This document shows, in pieces, positions 26,801 to 38,000 of a stretch of DNA of 64,000 bases. The stretch spans positions 2,206,501 to 2,270,500 of the forward strand of contig JAUJYZ010001058.1 of NCBI GenBank assembly GCA_033675265.1. Reading direction: 5' to 3'. Source of the stretch: Actinostola sp. cb2023 (lineage: Eukaryota; Cnidaria; Anthozoa; Actiniaria; Actinostolidae). A program made the translations under genes and the position numbers. Under the pieces are notes generated by a model. That model was not told where the DNA came from. It searched no databases and saw only the letters and a list, made by a program, of their open reading frames with translations. Position 1 is the first letter of the stretch. Every line of letters begins with the position of its first letter.

Positions 26801-28270
26801 TATTGGGAAAATAAATTTTGTCTTCAGTCCCCCTTTAACGAACGAGCTGTCGAAATTAAAACCACTAGAACGAGCGAGCCCTCGGTACCGTTCGAACAGC
26901 AGAAATTCCCGTGTTAATCGTTTATATGGAATCAGAAAATGCTACAGAATGTTTAGCTTCCTAACCTGGTCAGGTTATTGACTCGGTAGTCATTAAGCCC
27001 GGTAGTTATTAACCTGGTCAGGTTATTGACTCGGTAGTCATTAAGCCCGGTAGTTATTAACCTGGTCAGGTTATTGACTCGGTAGTCATTAAGCCCGGTA
27101 GTTATTAACCTGGTCAGGTTATTGACTCGGTAGTTATTGACCCCGCTAGTTATTAACCTGGTCAGGTTATTGACTCGGTAGTCATTAAGCCCGGTAGTTA
27201 TTAACCTGGTCAGGTTATTGACTCGGTAGTTATTGACCCCGGTAGTTATTAACCTGGTCAGGTTATTGACTCGGTAGTTATTGACCCCGGTAGTTATTAA
27301 CCTGGTCAGGTTATTGACTCGGTAGTTATTGACCCCGGTATAGTTATTAACCTGGTCAGGTTATTGACTCGGTAGTTATTGACCCCGGTAGTTATTAACC
27401 TTAGGTTATTGATCCGGTAGTTATTGACCCCGGTAGTTATTAACCTTAGGTTATTGATCCGGTAGTTGTTAACCCGATAGTGGTTAGGTTATTGACGCGA
27501 ACCCCGGTATAGTTAACCTGGTCAGGTTATTGATCCGTTTCTTGGAAAATCTCACTCCAAAGTTTTTATAATGGAGTCTTGGTATATACACCTATTTCAA
27601 ATAACGTTGTCACGTTCAAAGCAACAACCGTCAAGCCAAGACCGAAATGAATGCTGGTTTTGTGTTGGCAAATTATTCAAATCAGACCTATTTTCTATGG
27701 AACGAAGTGTGATATGCAAACACAAGCACGTGGAAATGTTCACATTTTGTTAATTATTCTTTGTAAAAACAATTGTGATTTAAATAATTGTCAGCACATA
27801 ACCAGCATTCACTTCGGTCTTGGCTTGACGCTTGTTGCTTTGAACGCGACAACGTTATTTGAAATAGGTGTATATAAATCCATGTGTTGGAGTTTAACTT
27901 AACGTCATCAGTCTAGTGGGTATAAGCCAGGGCTTCGAGTAGTTTTAGTTTATCGAGGGTAAGTGACTAACCTTGTGGCCAGGTTCTTCACTTGTAGTCC
28001 ATCTTGAACCCATTCAGTGTTATGATGATGATTAGGTCCAACAACCGAAACCGATTTTGAGCGAAGGCGTAAATCTTGCTCCAGTGCTGTCCTGCTGAAA
28101 TAATTTGAGATATCATTTTGCTGCTCACTAATAAACAATGAACACACCGATGCATTTTCCTACCGAGTTTTCACGGTCTCTGCTTGACATCGGTCTTCAA
28201 CACGGTTTTCATCTTTAGTAGTTTCGAGGACAGAAAATGTTACGGAACGATTGCGTAATCTATCCTTCAT
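20840..28270 (-). CDS. MCT-like transporter copy C (505 aa, six exons)
   Basis: Predicted SLC16-family 12-TM membrane transporter. Exons on the minus strand: 28270-28164, 28094-27972, 22945-22758, 22678-22092, 22025-21668, 20994-20840 (107, 123, 188, 587, 358, 155 bp; 1518 bp with stop). The ATG has an in-frame stop 33 bp upstream. e1-e2 give a 76-residue cytosolic N-terminus; e3 carries [14 protein letters not shown] and TM1; e4 carries [32 protein letters not shown] and the charged [14 protein letters not shown] loop; e5 carries [14 protein letters not shown]; e6 carries [14 protein letters not shown], the usual MCT end. All introns are GT-AG. Intron 2 (about 5 kb) is filled with mobile elements and a minisatellite; intron 5 holds a CCAA/CCGA array. 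A 1 kb element lies 50 bp before the ATG. The e1 donor (CTCG/GTAGGA) is shared with D but not with E and F. Substrate not predictable. Confidence 0.82.
21057..21510. repeat. CCGA/CCAA tetranucleotide array in copy C intron 5
   Basis: Blocks of (ACGA), (CCGA) and (CCAA) separated by repeated ATGCAACTACCAACCACCAC phrases. On the sense strand of copy C it reads (GGTC)n and (GGTT)n. The phrase ATGCAACTACCAACCA also occurs in the copy E array, showing common origin. Frames such as repeated GWLV or PTNQ are artefacts. Confidence 0.95.
23167..23242. repeat. Perfect 76 bp palindrome without spacer
   Basis: Reads identically on both strands from AGTGAAATTACCTCCCTGGC to its complement, centred between 23204 and 23205 (GGATTC/GAATCC). 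There is no loop and I see no mismatch. It lies in intron 2 of copy C. Confidence 0.9.
23412..24108. mobile_element. About 700 bp long-TIR element with E-box palindromes
   Basis: Inverted arms of about 130 bp beginning CTCAAGTGTATTAAGGCCTG (left) and CTCAAGTATATTAAGGCCTG (complement of right). The centre carries the 10 bp palindrome GTCACGTGAC three times (23568, 23762, 23942). No coding frame. The next element was inserted at its right edge. Confidence 0.75.
24109..25559. mobile_element. 1.45 kb TIR element with 7 bp TSD
   Basis: Ends read CAGGAGCCCATTACTAGGAG and its complement, with about 80 bp of further matching arm (CATTTGCACAAATTGGGCTA region). Flanked by ACTTGAG at 24102-24108 and 25560-25566. 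A CAG start and a 7-8 bp duplication are hAT-like, but no transposase is encoded, so the superfamily is inferred. Confidence 0.75.
25607..26376. mobile_element. 770 bp PIF/Harbinger-like MITE
   Basis: Short perfect terminal inverted repeats GGTAATGCGATCGTGCA and complement, flanked by TTA on both sides (25604-25606 and 26377-26379), fitting the TWA duplications of PIF/Harbinger elements. The interior holds two degenerate AGCTCGAAGACCT ... GGTAGGTCACCG blocks. No transposase. Confidence 0.65.
26377..26961. other. Intron 2 of copy C, nothing recognised
   Basis: AT-rich sequence without a gene or strong repeat. Confidence 0.4.
26962..27540. repeat. 48 bp minisatellite in copy C intron 2
   Basis: About 11 units with the phrases AACCTGGTCAGGTTATTGAC, TCGGTAGT(C/T)ATT and CCCGGTAGTTATT; later units decay. 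The same GTTATTGACC vocabulary recurs in intron 2 of D (a long array) and of E and F (short traces). Confidence 0.93.
27584..27874. mobile_element. Snapback MITE, ACACCTATT family, copy 1
   Basis: About 70 bp inverted arms starting ATACACCTATTTCAAATAAC and ending in the complement. The end ACACCTATT(T/C)CAAA and the arm phrase GCAACAA...GACCGAA recur in the element at 53449-53740. Confidence 0.7.
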
Positions 28271-28319
28271 GTTGTACACATTCACGATGAAATAGCTGAG
28301 GTCTTGTTATCAATGGTTA

Positions 28320-29328
28320 GGGGTGGACCATTAGATTATTGATGGGGGGGTTGCATGAATTTTGGCTGCTCGATTTTTTTTTCTTTGCTCCTAGCTCTGC
28401 ACGTTATTTTTTTCAAGGACCTTGACCTTGCACGATATTTTTTTTCCTCAAGTTTATAAATTTATAAGTTTACCTTACAAAAATATCGCATTAACATAGA
28501 AGCAGCTTGAGGGGATATATCCTGGTGGATATATTTTATATACACTCGATTGCAGAAAGGTTGTTAAGTAAGTATACATTTATACAAATATCTAATGAGA
28601 TACAAGTCTAATGACAGAGATACAAAGTGTGAAACATCACTTATTATCTTCTAATATATCATAATCATCAATTTTAGATTAGTATCGCATCCAGCAAGGG
28701 CAACACAATAGTTTTCAGCACTATTTTGTGTTGAAACAGTTGTATTTTAGCATGAATAACATTTTGCATCTTATTAGATATTTCAGTATAAATACAAAAT
28801 GTACTATACAACGTTTCTGCAATTGAGTGATTGCAGAAACGTTGTAGTATACATTTGATATATTTCGTAGCAGCCAGAATGGCCAGAATGGCTGTATCTT
28901 AAATAATGTAGGAGAGAGTTGAAGGCAGCCAACTTCTAATGTCCACAAAACTTTAATAAATAGACGTTTCGACCTTCACTCTTCTTAAAGATTCCATAAT
29001 TCTCCTTCCTTCCCGTGCGCCTTTGCGCCCCACCTTCCCAAGCGCCTTTGCGCACTTTCCAGTTTTTTTCCGGTTTCTTTCCGGTCCGGTTTACTTCCCT
29101 TTCCACGGTATTAAAGTAACGACTAGGAACGAGTCTGGTGTATTATTAAAATCAAATGATCTTTATCGTCTTTTAATATTTATATATTGAAATCGGCTAC
29201 ATTGCTTGCTCGATTTTTTTTTCCTTCCTTTATGTGTTGCGCGATTTTTTTTTCCTTAGGAAAGGCTTGCTCGATATTTATTTTGGGATTCGTGCAACCC
29301 CCCCATCAGTAGTCTAATGGTCCACCCC
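28320..29328. mobile_element. 1.0 kb TIR element 50 bp upstream of copy C
   Basis: Inverted ends of 36 bp with two mismatches, GGGGTGGACCATTAGA then GATGGGGGGGTTGCA. TTA flanks both sides (28317-28319, 29329-29331). Paralogues D, E and F read straight through this site (ATCAATGGTTACAGAC), so the insertion is specific to C. The interior has T-rich GCTCGATTTTTTTT phrases near both ends and a hairpin around 28800-28855. No coding frame. Confidence 0.78.
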
Positions 29329-29339
29329 TTATATCGATC

Positions 29340-29600
29340 AGATAACATAGAGGATTACGCAAGGATAATCTTAGCTATTGTTATGATGACACTAGTATAT
29401 ATCACACAGTATTTTAATATGGCCAGTATAGCCTTTCATAATTCGCACAGTAAATTGCTTCTTTGTCTGGAAACACAGAAACTTTTGTGCGTATGTCAGT
29501 GATGGTTGTTAACATTCTTTCTGGACACGAATAAATTTGAGTTAATGAATTCAAATATGCGCAAAGCCGATTAGAATCTTGCTTGTTAGTACTGATGTTT
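29340..29600. other. 5' flank segment of copy C, inverted
   Basis: Contains GATTACGCAAGGATAATCTT, ATTGCTTCTTTGTCTGG and GTTGTTAACATTCTTTCTGG. The corresponding segments upstream of D, E and F (for example 39660-39810, 59110-59280) are in the opposite orientation. The piece was inverted in C, next to the TIR element. Confidence 0.7.
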
Positions 29601-29604
29601 ATGT

Positions 29605-29960
29605 CTAAAAGATCATCCAATGTCGGTCAGTAGACCATACTTCGTTATTAAGTTCAGTGTTCACACGACTGAAACATGGCGGGTTGCAGCGTTGATAAAA
29701 TACAGTGAATGTATGGAAACATGTCACCAAGGCTCCACTAATTGGCACCATTAATGGTCACTTGACAGAACTGTAAAATGTTCCCTCGACGAAAGAAATA
29801 TAAAGCATCAACCGGCCCCACATTTCCTTGTCATATGCTAGCGGTTTCACGGTACAAGTTAGTGCTGCTGAGCCACTTGTTTAATTAGTTACCACAACGC
29901 CATACAAATTGCTGTGCTATTCTTTGATTTCATTGTTTGGGCTGAACTAATAAATAAGTT
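29605..29960. promoter_or_regulatory. Shared distal 5' flank block of copy C
   Basis: Same block as upstream of B (18870-19290) and F (59370-60245), in the ancestral orientation, ending in a GGGCTGAACTAATAAAT phrase also found at 61253. It belongs to the duplicated unit and may contain promoter sequence; no specific element is identified. Confidence 0.4.
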
Positions 29961-30189
29961 ATTACAAATTATAAATTATAAATTATTCGGCACATTGGGC
30001 AAGCCAGGCACAGCACAGGCAGCCCAAGCTGTGATCTTGTGAATAATTGTAGAGAATGTATGTAGAATTACAAAATAACGTACAATGGCACTTACGTTGT
30101 TGATAAAGGACTGAAAATTCGTATTTCACACACGTATTTCACAGCAGAAAATAAATAAAAATAGCACTATTTTTTAACAATTTTTTTAC

Positions 30190-30730
30190 CACGCCTTTGC
30201 TACTTCCAAGATTGATCCGATGTATGACCTTCCTAAATATCTTCTGAACAAGCTCCAATCTGTGCAAAATGCTGCTGCCCGTCTGATTACCTATGCACGC
30301 AAGCACGATAGATAGCCGGATAGATAAACTTTATTGAAGTGCCAGGTTATTTAGCATAACTCCAGATAACTGTTGCAGAAATTGCTAACTTCAAAATCCT
30401 CTTGCTAACCTTCAAAGCTCTACATAATGGTAAAGCTCCTGTCTATTGTACATCGCTGATCTGGTCAGGCACTCACTACTATACACTCTTAACAAGAACT
30501 CTCTGCTCTTCATCTGAACTACTGCTAGAACGTGTTAACTCTAATCTTCTAACAAGTTATGGCCACCGTGCTTTTTCTGTTTCGGCCAATCTGCATTCCA
30601 ATATTATGGACATTTGAATCGAAACTGAAAACTTCTTTATTCAAATCAGCCTTTAATTGTTAATTTTCCTATTTATTTATTCAATTATTTAATGTGAGGC
30701 GCCTGGAGCAGACCTGGATTGGCGATATAC
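30190..30730 (+). mobile_element. LINE 3' fragment (CR1/L2-like)
   Basis: Broken plus-strand frames show the typical C-terminal end of a non-LTR reverse transcriptase: LQSVQNAAARLITYARKHD, then ILLLTFKALHNGKAPVY, SSSELLLERVNSN, SYGHRAFSVSA and SKLKTSLFKSAF. The 3' tail GAGGCGCCTGGAGCAG...GGCGATATA followed by a TTA microsatellite is the usual 3' end of such elements. The coding part is interrupted by stops and a frame change (30310-30380). 5'-truncated and inactive. Confidence 0.8.
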
Positions 30731-30740
30731 TAATTTAATA

Positions 30741-30994
<254 letters not shown>

Positions 30995-31189
30995 TTTTAT
31001 TATTGTTAGTATCTGGTTAAAAACATTTATATCTAAACAAAATTGCTGTGCAATTTCTTTACTCTTCATTAAAGTTTCAATTTCCACTGTCACTGACTTT
31101 GACATGATTCTGAAAGTGCACTGGAACTGAACGTATGCTCTTTCTTGGTCGTTGTACATTATGTGTAAATATATTCAAAAAAACAACAA

Positions 31190-31378
31190 CACTGATTTAC
31201 ACAGAGTTTACACGAAATTCCGTGTCTTTTTCCAGCGAAACCTTTTCTTTCGTCTTTAATTTGTTAATTTGCAGTAAATCCAAAAGCACATTCTTTCTTA
31301 AGCATCAAGAGCTCCTTTCGGTTCAAGCAGTTTACTTGTCCAGTTTTCTTTCTTTTTGAGACATAGAGATTATTACAT
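31190..31378 (-). pseudogene. Severed 3' end of transporter copy D
   Basis: Matches the 3' untranslated region and C-terminal codons of the other copies: CTTTTTCCAGCGAAACC, AGTAAATCCAAAAGCAC and AAGCATCAAGAGCTCC. On the minus strand it still reads LEPKGALDA followed by TAA at 31300-31298, as in C and E. It is separated from the rest of the D e6 exon (35143 downwards) by about 3.7 kb of inserted DNA and should no longer be translated. Confidence 0.8.
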
Positions 31379-31384
31379 ATTACA

Positions 31385-31985
31385 GTCGAACCAAGAAAAC
31401 CGTGGACACCTAAAATATGTCTACAATGTTCATTGTGACGTAATCACGTACGAGAGTAGTCAAGCGTGTTAAAGTCGACGAACCAAGAAAACCGTGGACA
31501 CCTAAAATATGTCTACAATGTTCATTGTGACGTAATCACGTACGAGAGTAGTCAAGCGTGTTAAAGTCGACGAACCAAGAAAACCGTGGACACCTAAAAT
31601 ATGTCTACAATGTTCATTGTGACGTAATCACGTACGAGAGTAGTCAAGCGTGTTAAAGTCGACGAACCAAGAAAACCGTGGACACCTAAAATATGTCTAC
31701 AATGTTCATTGTGACGTAATCACGTACGAGAGTAGTCAAGCGTGTTAAAGTCGACGAACCAAGAAAACCGTGGACACCTAAAATATGTCTACAATGTTCA
31801 TTGTGACGTAATCACGTACGAGAGTAGTCAAGCGTGTTAAAGTCGACGAACCAAGAAAACCGTGGACACCTAAAATATGTCTACAATGTTCATTGTGACG
31901 TAATTACGAGAGTAGTCAACGTTTAAAGTCGACGAACCAAGAAAACCGTGGACACCTAAAATATGTCTACAATGTTCATTGTGAC
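31385..31985. repeat. 92 bp tandem repeat, about 6.5 units
   Basis: Units start CGAACCAAGAAAACCGTGGA and recur exactly every 92 bp (31387, 31479, 31571 and so on) with almost no divergence until the sixth. Each holds TGACGTAATCACGTA, a CRE/ATF-like core. It lies inside the DNA that split the last exon of copy D. Confidence 0.95.
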
Positions 31986-32019
31986 CAAACACATGGTTTT
32001 AATTCACGAGTTTTTACAG

Positions 32020-32221
32020 TGTGGACACTCGAACCGTGAACACTTCAAGTTTGTTTCGAACTTTTTTTTTCGAACTTTCTATTGCCTCATCGCCTCTCAA
32101 ATGGAGCATTGAGTTTAAATACACTTAGTGATCAAAATAAATCATTTTTCTGATCAATTTGCTCAATGGATAATTTATATATATGTGTTAGAAAAAACCC
32201 TAAGTGTTCACGGTTCGAGTG
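32020..32221. repeat. Inverted pair around 150 bp
   Basis: CACTCGAACCGTGAACACTT near 32026 faces AAGTGTTCACGGTTCGAGTG near 32202. Likely the ends of a short inverted-repeat element. Confidence 0.65.
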
Positions 32222-32335
32222 TCCATACCAATGTCATACTGACGAACGAGCGAGTCCGCGAGGGAGTGAGTGATATGGTATTAAAAACGAGCGAATTAAA
32301 AAAACATATCATGATCTTAATATGCCATAATTTAT

Positions 32336-35044
32336 TTATCTCACATTAAGCATTGATATACAGTGCATAAGGTTTAAAGCAACTTTATTAAAATCACTAT
32401 AAAAGGTCATTGTTTGCTCACCGTCAAAGGCAACATTTCCTTGATATATCCATCGACTCAGTACTTCGAAGTTCTGTTTTTTTTTTATCGCTTAAAAATG
32501 ATCCAAACAATTTCACGTTTTGGTTGGTCTTCCGAGCAGTGTTTTGTGCTCTCATTTTCTTCAAGAAAGCCATAAATATATTTTGAAATAGGTACAAATA
32601 TCGAACATGTGAAGCTTCACTTCGTCCTCAGCTCGATGGAAAAAGGCGGGAATCCAAACGTGCTCGCGTCATGGTCGAAATATAACAATGATTCTGATTG
32701 GCCAGAGCAATATCTAACGAGGAATTTGATTGGACAATACGACACATGAAGTCATTGATATCGTATCACTTCACGGATATGGTTTTTATTCTCGGCTTAA
32801 TTATATCTATTTTGAAATCACTAGCATTTCCTGTAATCTGTAATCTGATTGGTTAAATTGATGAATTAAAGTCTCGGGCCCCGGCCATTAACAAGAAGAC
32901 TAAAACCATTTCACAAAGCAATGTCTTTCTGTGTTTGAAAATTGGTGCAAGACGTCCAACAATCTTGACATTGAAATCAACACTGATTGACAACAAAATG
33001 GCGCCTGTTGTAGTTTTGACCTCGACAAGACTCACTCGATCAGTTCTATGCAGAAGTCAAACGCAAGGACGGCGAAGACAATGAGCCACAATCACTAAGA
33101 ATTATGCAGAGTGCCATTGAGCATATCGTTTGAAGTAGAATAATTATCCTGTGAGCGTAGCATTTACTGTAAAATGTCCAGGGAATTTCACGGCTCGCGG
33201 CAAATCCTCAACACGAAGGTCATTTCCTTACGGCAGCAAGGCAAGTGATCCCAAAACTACACCAGCTGTACGTTCAATTACTATTCAAAAGAACAACCAG
33301 CAACGGTAAAAAAGCGATGTTGGGCTTTTGTCTGTGATTCTAACGACGAGAAAGAGAATAAAGAAGGAGTTTTGTACCAAGTGTCGAGTAGATTGTTCAA
33401 CTGACTTTGCATGTGCTCAATCGTTCATTGCGCACTACTCGGTCGCGTGGCATTTTGCTGTACATATATTAATATCATTCTTTATGTTTTCCGGTATGGA
33501 ATGAGTGTAAATTTCAAAATGGATATAATTAAGTGGTAATTGAACTGAGTGGAGTGCAATTTTGGTCTGAAATCAAACTTGCAACAAGACGCTCAATGAG
33601 CGTACACTCGGGCTTATGACAAGGACAATGTCAGTTGCGTGAGGAGGGACCTGACAATGACTGACAGTTGCGTGACGAGGGAGACTATGTGTCGGTGAGC
33701 ATAGATAAAAATCTCCGAATCGTACTTCCGTAGCACGTACTTGGAACGTCCAGTTGAGGTTCATATTCATGGTCAGACGGTTCTGATAACGTCTTTGGTT
33801 TCTTCGTTATCGCAGAGGAAAGTCGAACTTCGTATCTTTTGAACATCCAGTTGATTCAGACTACGGTATGATGTGACAAAGCTCGACCAATCTGCATGCT
33901 GTCTCTGCCTATACATTGAAAGATCTTGTTCGATTTATCTCGAAATCAGAAAGGAATTATCGATTAAAAATCAAAAGCTGCTTCTGTTAGATTTAAGATG
34001 TGACCTCAAGTGACCTCAAATACGTTTAAAGACGTACGACAGCGTACCTTGAAGAGTCGGATATCTTTATCTATGAGTCACCGACACAAATAGTCTCCCT
34101 CGTCACTGAGCGTCTTCTTCTGTAATAGATCCCTAAAATCTAAGGACGTTTTGATTTCGATTGTATTTTTGCCGTTCACTGACCTGTTTTGAGCGTGGAA
34201 ATTCTGTTTTAATTTAAATAGCGCTACGCGGCAGTTCTAAAATTAGGTCGCGTAATAGATGTATGACTCACACAAGGATCATACAACTGTCATCGTACTG
34301 AACAGAACACGGATTTTCGAACATTGACCTTGCTCGCCTTTGCTTTGATGTAGTTTTGAAGTACGATTTTTACGATTCCTTTTCCTTCTGAATTTTTCAA
34401 ACGTGGAATAAAATAAACATCCATCATGAGTATTGAAAATAACTCGACTGGTTCGACTGTTTGCAAGGCTTCAATTGCACTATTTTCAGTCAATCATGCT
34501 TCTTCAATACAATATCATTTCTCTGACGTCATGACAATCAGTGACAGTTGAGTGACGAGGGAGACTATGTGTCGGGTGAGTACGTACATGATACGTCTTG
34601 AGGTTGCATAGGTCAGATGGTTCTGATAACGCCCTCGGGTTTGTTTTTGTTAAATATATTTTAAGCGAGCTTCTAGTCCTTCTACCACTTCTAGTCATTG
34701 AACGATGAACTAGAATCCTGACCTTTTAATAGCTTGAAGATCTACAGCTGCTTTCAAAAATAAGATTCAAATCTACTTGTGTCCTGTGTGTCGTTTGTTT
34801 TCCCTTATCTGCCGAGTAATCTTGAAACTCGATACGATCAAATGCGTCGCATACTTTCTTCATTCTTTGACCAAACAAAACTAAAAAAAACAAGAAAGCC
34901 CATTTTATAACTCGGGCTTCCTTCGGAAGGGCCCGAGTAATTACAAATTTTGTAATCGCGCGTTTGATTTCAGACATTGCACTCCACTCAGTTCAATTAC
35001 CATTATTTATCACGTGCACACTGATATCAATGCTTAATGTGTGA
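32336..35044. mobile_element. Nested TIR elements that hit the last exon of copy D
   Basis: Outer inverted ends share ACATTAAGCATTGATAT (32344 region and, inverted, 35018-35042). Inside is a second inverted pair, GGTAATTGAACTGAGTGGAG ... TCTGAAATCAAAC (33535-33579 and 34962-35004 inverted), and inside that a Helentron-like element (33588-34938). The order implies three successive insertions. The right end lies within the reading frame of copy D e6 and supplies its present stop codon. Short open frames inside show no known domain. Confidence 0.65.
33588..34938 (-). mobile_element. Helentron-like non-autonomous element, copy 1
   Basis: On the minus strand it starts with a hairpin ACTCGGGC...GCCCGAGT and ends with subterminal AAGCCCGAGT, then the hairpin ACGCTCATTGAGCGT. 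This asymmetric arrangement matches copies at 41184-42154 and 63293-63921. Internally the phrase TGACGAGGGAGACTATGTGT appears at about 33676 and 34551 and inverted at about 34090. No Rep/helicase is encoded. Confidence 0.55.
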
Positions 35045-38000
35045 TCAATTTCGTCATTTGATACATGCAAGCAGACAGCAGTTGAATACCACCAGCGGTG
35101 TAGAAAGCAGGATGGTACGACCCACTTACATCAGCTAGAAAACCTGTTGGAGAAACGAAATGACAGATATGTGAACAGTGCTGATACCGACCGACCGACC
35201 GACCGACCGACCGACCGACCGACCGACCGACCGACCGACCGACCGACCGACCGACCGACCGACCGACCGACCGACGACGACCGACCGACCGACCGACCGA
35301 CCGACCGACCGACCGACCGACCGACCGACCGACCGACCGACCGACCGACCGACCGACCGACCGACCGACCGACCGACCGACCGACCGACCGACCGACCGA
35401 CCGACCGACCGACCGACCGACCGACCGACCGACCGACCGACCGACCGACCGACCGACCGACCGACCGACCGACCGACCGACCGACCGACCGACCGACCGA
35501 CCGACCGACCGACCGACCGACCGACCGACCGACCGACCGACCGACCGACCGACCGACCGACCGACCGACCGACCGACCGACCGACCGACCGACGACGACC
35601 GACCGACCGACCGACCGACCGACCGACCGACCGACCGACCGACCGACCGACCGACCGACCGACCGACCGACCGACCGACCGACCGACCGACCGACCGACC
35701 GACCGACCGACCGACCGACCGACCGACCGACCGACCGACCGACCGACCGACCGACCGACCGACCGACCGACCGACCGACCGACCGACCGACCGACCGACC
35801 GACCGACCGACCGACCGACCGACCGACCGACCGACCGACCGACCGACCGACCGACCGACCGACCGACCGACCGACCGACCGACCGACCGACCGACAGACC
35901 GACCGACCGACCGACCGACAAAATAACCACTAACCAACCAGCCAATCAACTAACAAAATAACCAACCAATCAACTAACCAACCAAACAGCCAATTAAGGG
36001 TGGACTAACCTATTTATTTCGACTGTTGCTAAGGAAAATTTGAAACCTCAAAAAAATCGTAAAATTCAAAGAGAAGAGAAGGGACTTATAGGAAGTGATT
36101 GTAAGGGAGAAAGCTTTGTCATAGCATGACGTCATCAACTGACGTCACAATGACGTCATCAAAACAGAAAACGCTCTTTTTTTCCAAGGATTTATAAGAT
36201 ACTGTAAATCTATGATTATATACTTGTTCTACAACACAAGGAGCAGACAACTGAGCATGGATTTGGCATTTACATGAAAAATGATTTTTTTATGGACGTT
36301 TTTCGAGCTGTTTTTAAGGATTAAATTCCATAACTTGTCATATTGTCTTCAGTTTTTAAAAAGCATGCTCAGCAATGTTGACTAGGTCGTTGTTGATATT
36401 CTAGGTTAGAAAAAAATAACCCTCAGTGAACGTGCTCGGAAATTTTGAAGGTTTTTGAAAACGAGAATCTGCGCATGCGCAGTGAAGTCTTGTTAAATTT
36501 ACAGTTCTTTTTCAGCATTGAATTGATGGATTTCGGAAAAGAATCCTACGAAAATGTTTAGACAGTTCTCTATTCTGTCATTTGGCATAAAAATTATTAT
36601 GCAGCAAAGACGTTTTGATTTTCCTGTTGTACCCAAGCAGGAGATGCGCGAATTTTATGACTTTCAATTCATAAATTGTATGCTTGCTCGTTTCTGCTAA
36701 AACGAAATGTAAAACCCCTAGAGAGAAGTAGGATGTTTAACATGGCTATAAAATATCAAAATTTCAGAAAAAAATCCTCAACAAAGCTAAAGAATTGAAG
36801 ACATGTAAAACCCCATAGCAACGCCGTTGCATAGTAACGAAATAGGTTAGTCCACCCTTAACCAACAAACAAAAAAATATAAAAACATACCAGCTAGTAC
36901 AGGACTTATAAAAAGAGTGACTCCTTGAAAAGACATGGCCAATCCAAACCCCATACCAGCATATGACTTCATCATTATGCAAAGCGCAGGAGTTGCAAAC
37001 AGACCTTCACTGATACCATACACTACAGAATACACCATGAGATGAGTAAAGGTGGTTGCCAAGGGAACCAAACAGTTATTCATTGCAAAAGTCACTATTG
37101 CAAACTGACAAATCCGTAAATGTGGAATCCAGCCAGTGTCGCACAACTTTCCTGTCGACAGTCTGGACACTAATGAGGAGGTACCGATGGCAAGGTACAT
37201 CCAAGATGAACTATGTCCAGGTATTCCAAGTTCTGCAGCGTATTTTGCCTGGAAATACAGTTGCAAATTAACAAATATCGATCATGAAATGAAAAGTGGA
37301 AATATCTGCAGAGATCTTGTGTGAAGTGAGACTGAATATAGTTCAGTTGACTGAAGTGCAGCGGAAACTCACCAAATGAACGCATGGGATGAGATTTCCT
37401 AGAACAGTTATCGAGTATGAAAGCGAAAGCATCACGAACATGGGATCTTTGAGCAATGACAAGTCCAACGACCGCAGACATCTGCAGCATCCATCATCGG
37501 AGGGTTCCCTTTGTACTGATTCTTGTTGTTCTGGTTTCTTTCTTCTCGTAATGCTGCACCCCAGAATGCAGGGCATCACATTGATAGCAGCCAACACCAT
37601 CAATGTTTTCCTCCAATCAAGATGTTCCAAAAGTGTTTGTGTAACAGGGCTCATAAGAAGAAGGCCAGCCCCAGGCCCTACAGACGCCATGGCTGTAGCA
37701 ACAGATCGATGTTTGTCAAAGTACAATGGAATGACTTGAAATGCAGCAATATAAACCATCGACGATGCATATCCCACCCCAAAACCGTATGTAAAGTAAA
37801 GAACGTAGAGATTTGGAGCAAACGACGATCCCAGAAGACCTAGTGCGCCTGTCAGTCCAGAACACACCATGACTGCCCGGCATCCAAAGCGGTTGCACAG
37901 CTTTGCTGACACAGGACAGAGAAATGCCCAAAATGCCATCGCGATTGACGCAACCAGAGCTGTCGAATTGAAATGAAACGTTGTCAGCCATGGACACTTG

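Noticed and set aside
31385..31985. CRISPR-like array
   Set aside because: The 92 bp units are head to tail with no unique spacers, and the genome is eukaryotic.
35034..35949. Long frames of repeated SVGR or DRPT
   Set aside because: Translation of the (CCGA)n array in intron 5 of copy D, open on both strands because the repeat lacks stop codons. Only the part 35034-35143 is a real exon.
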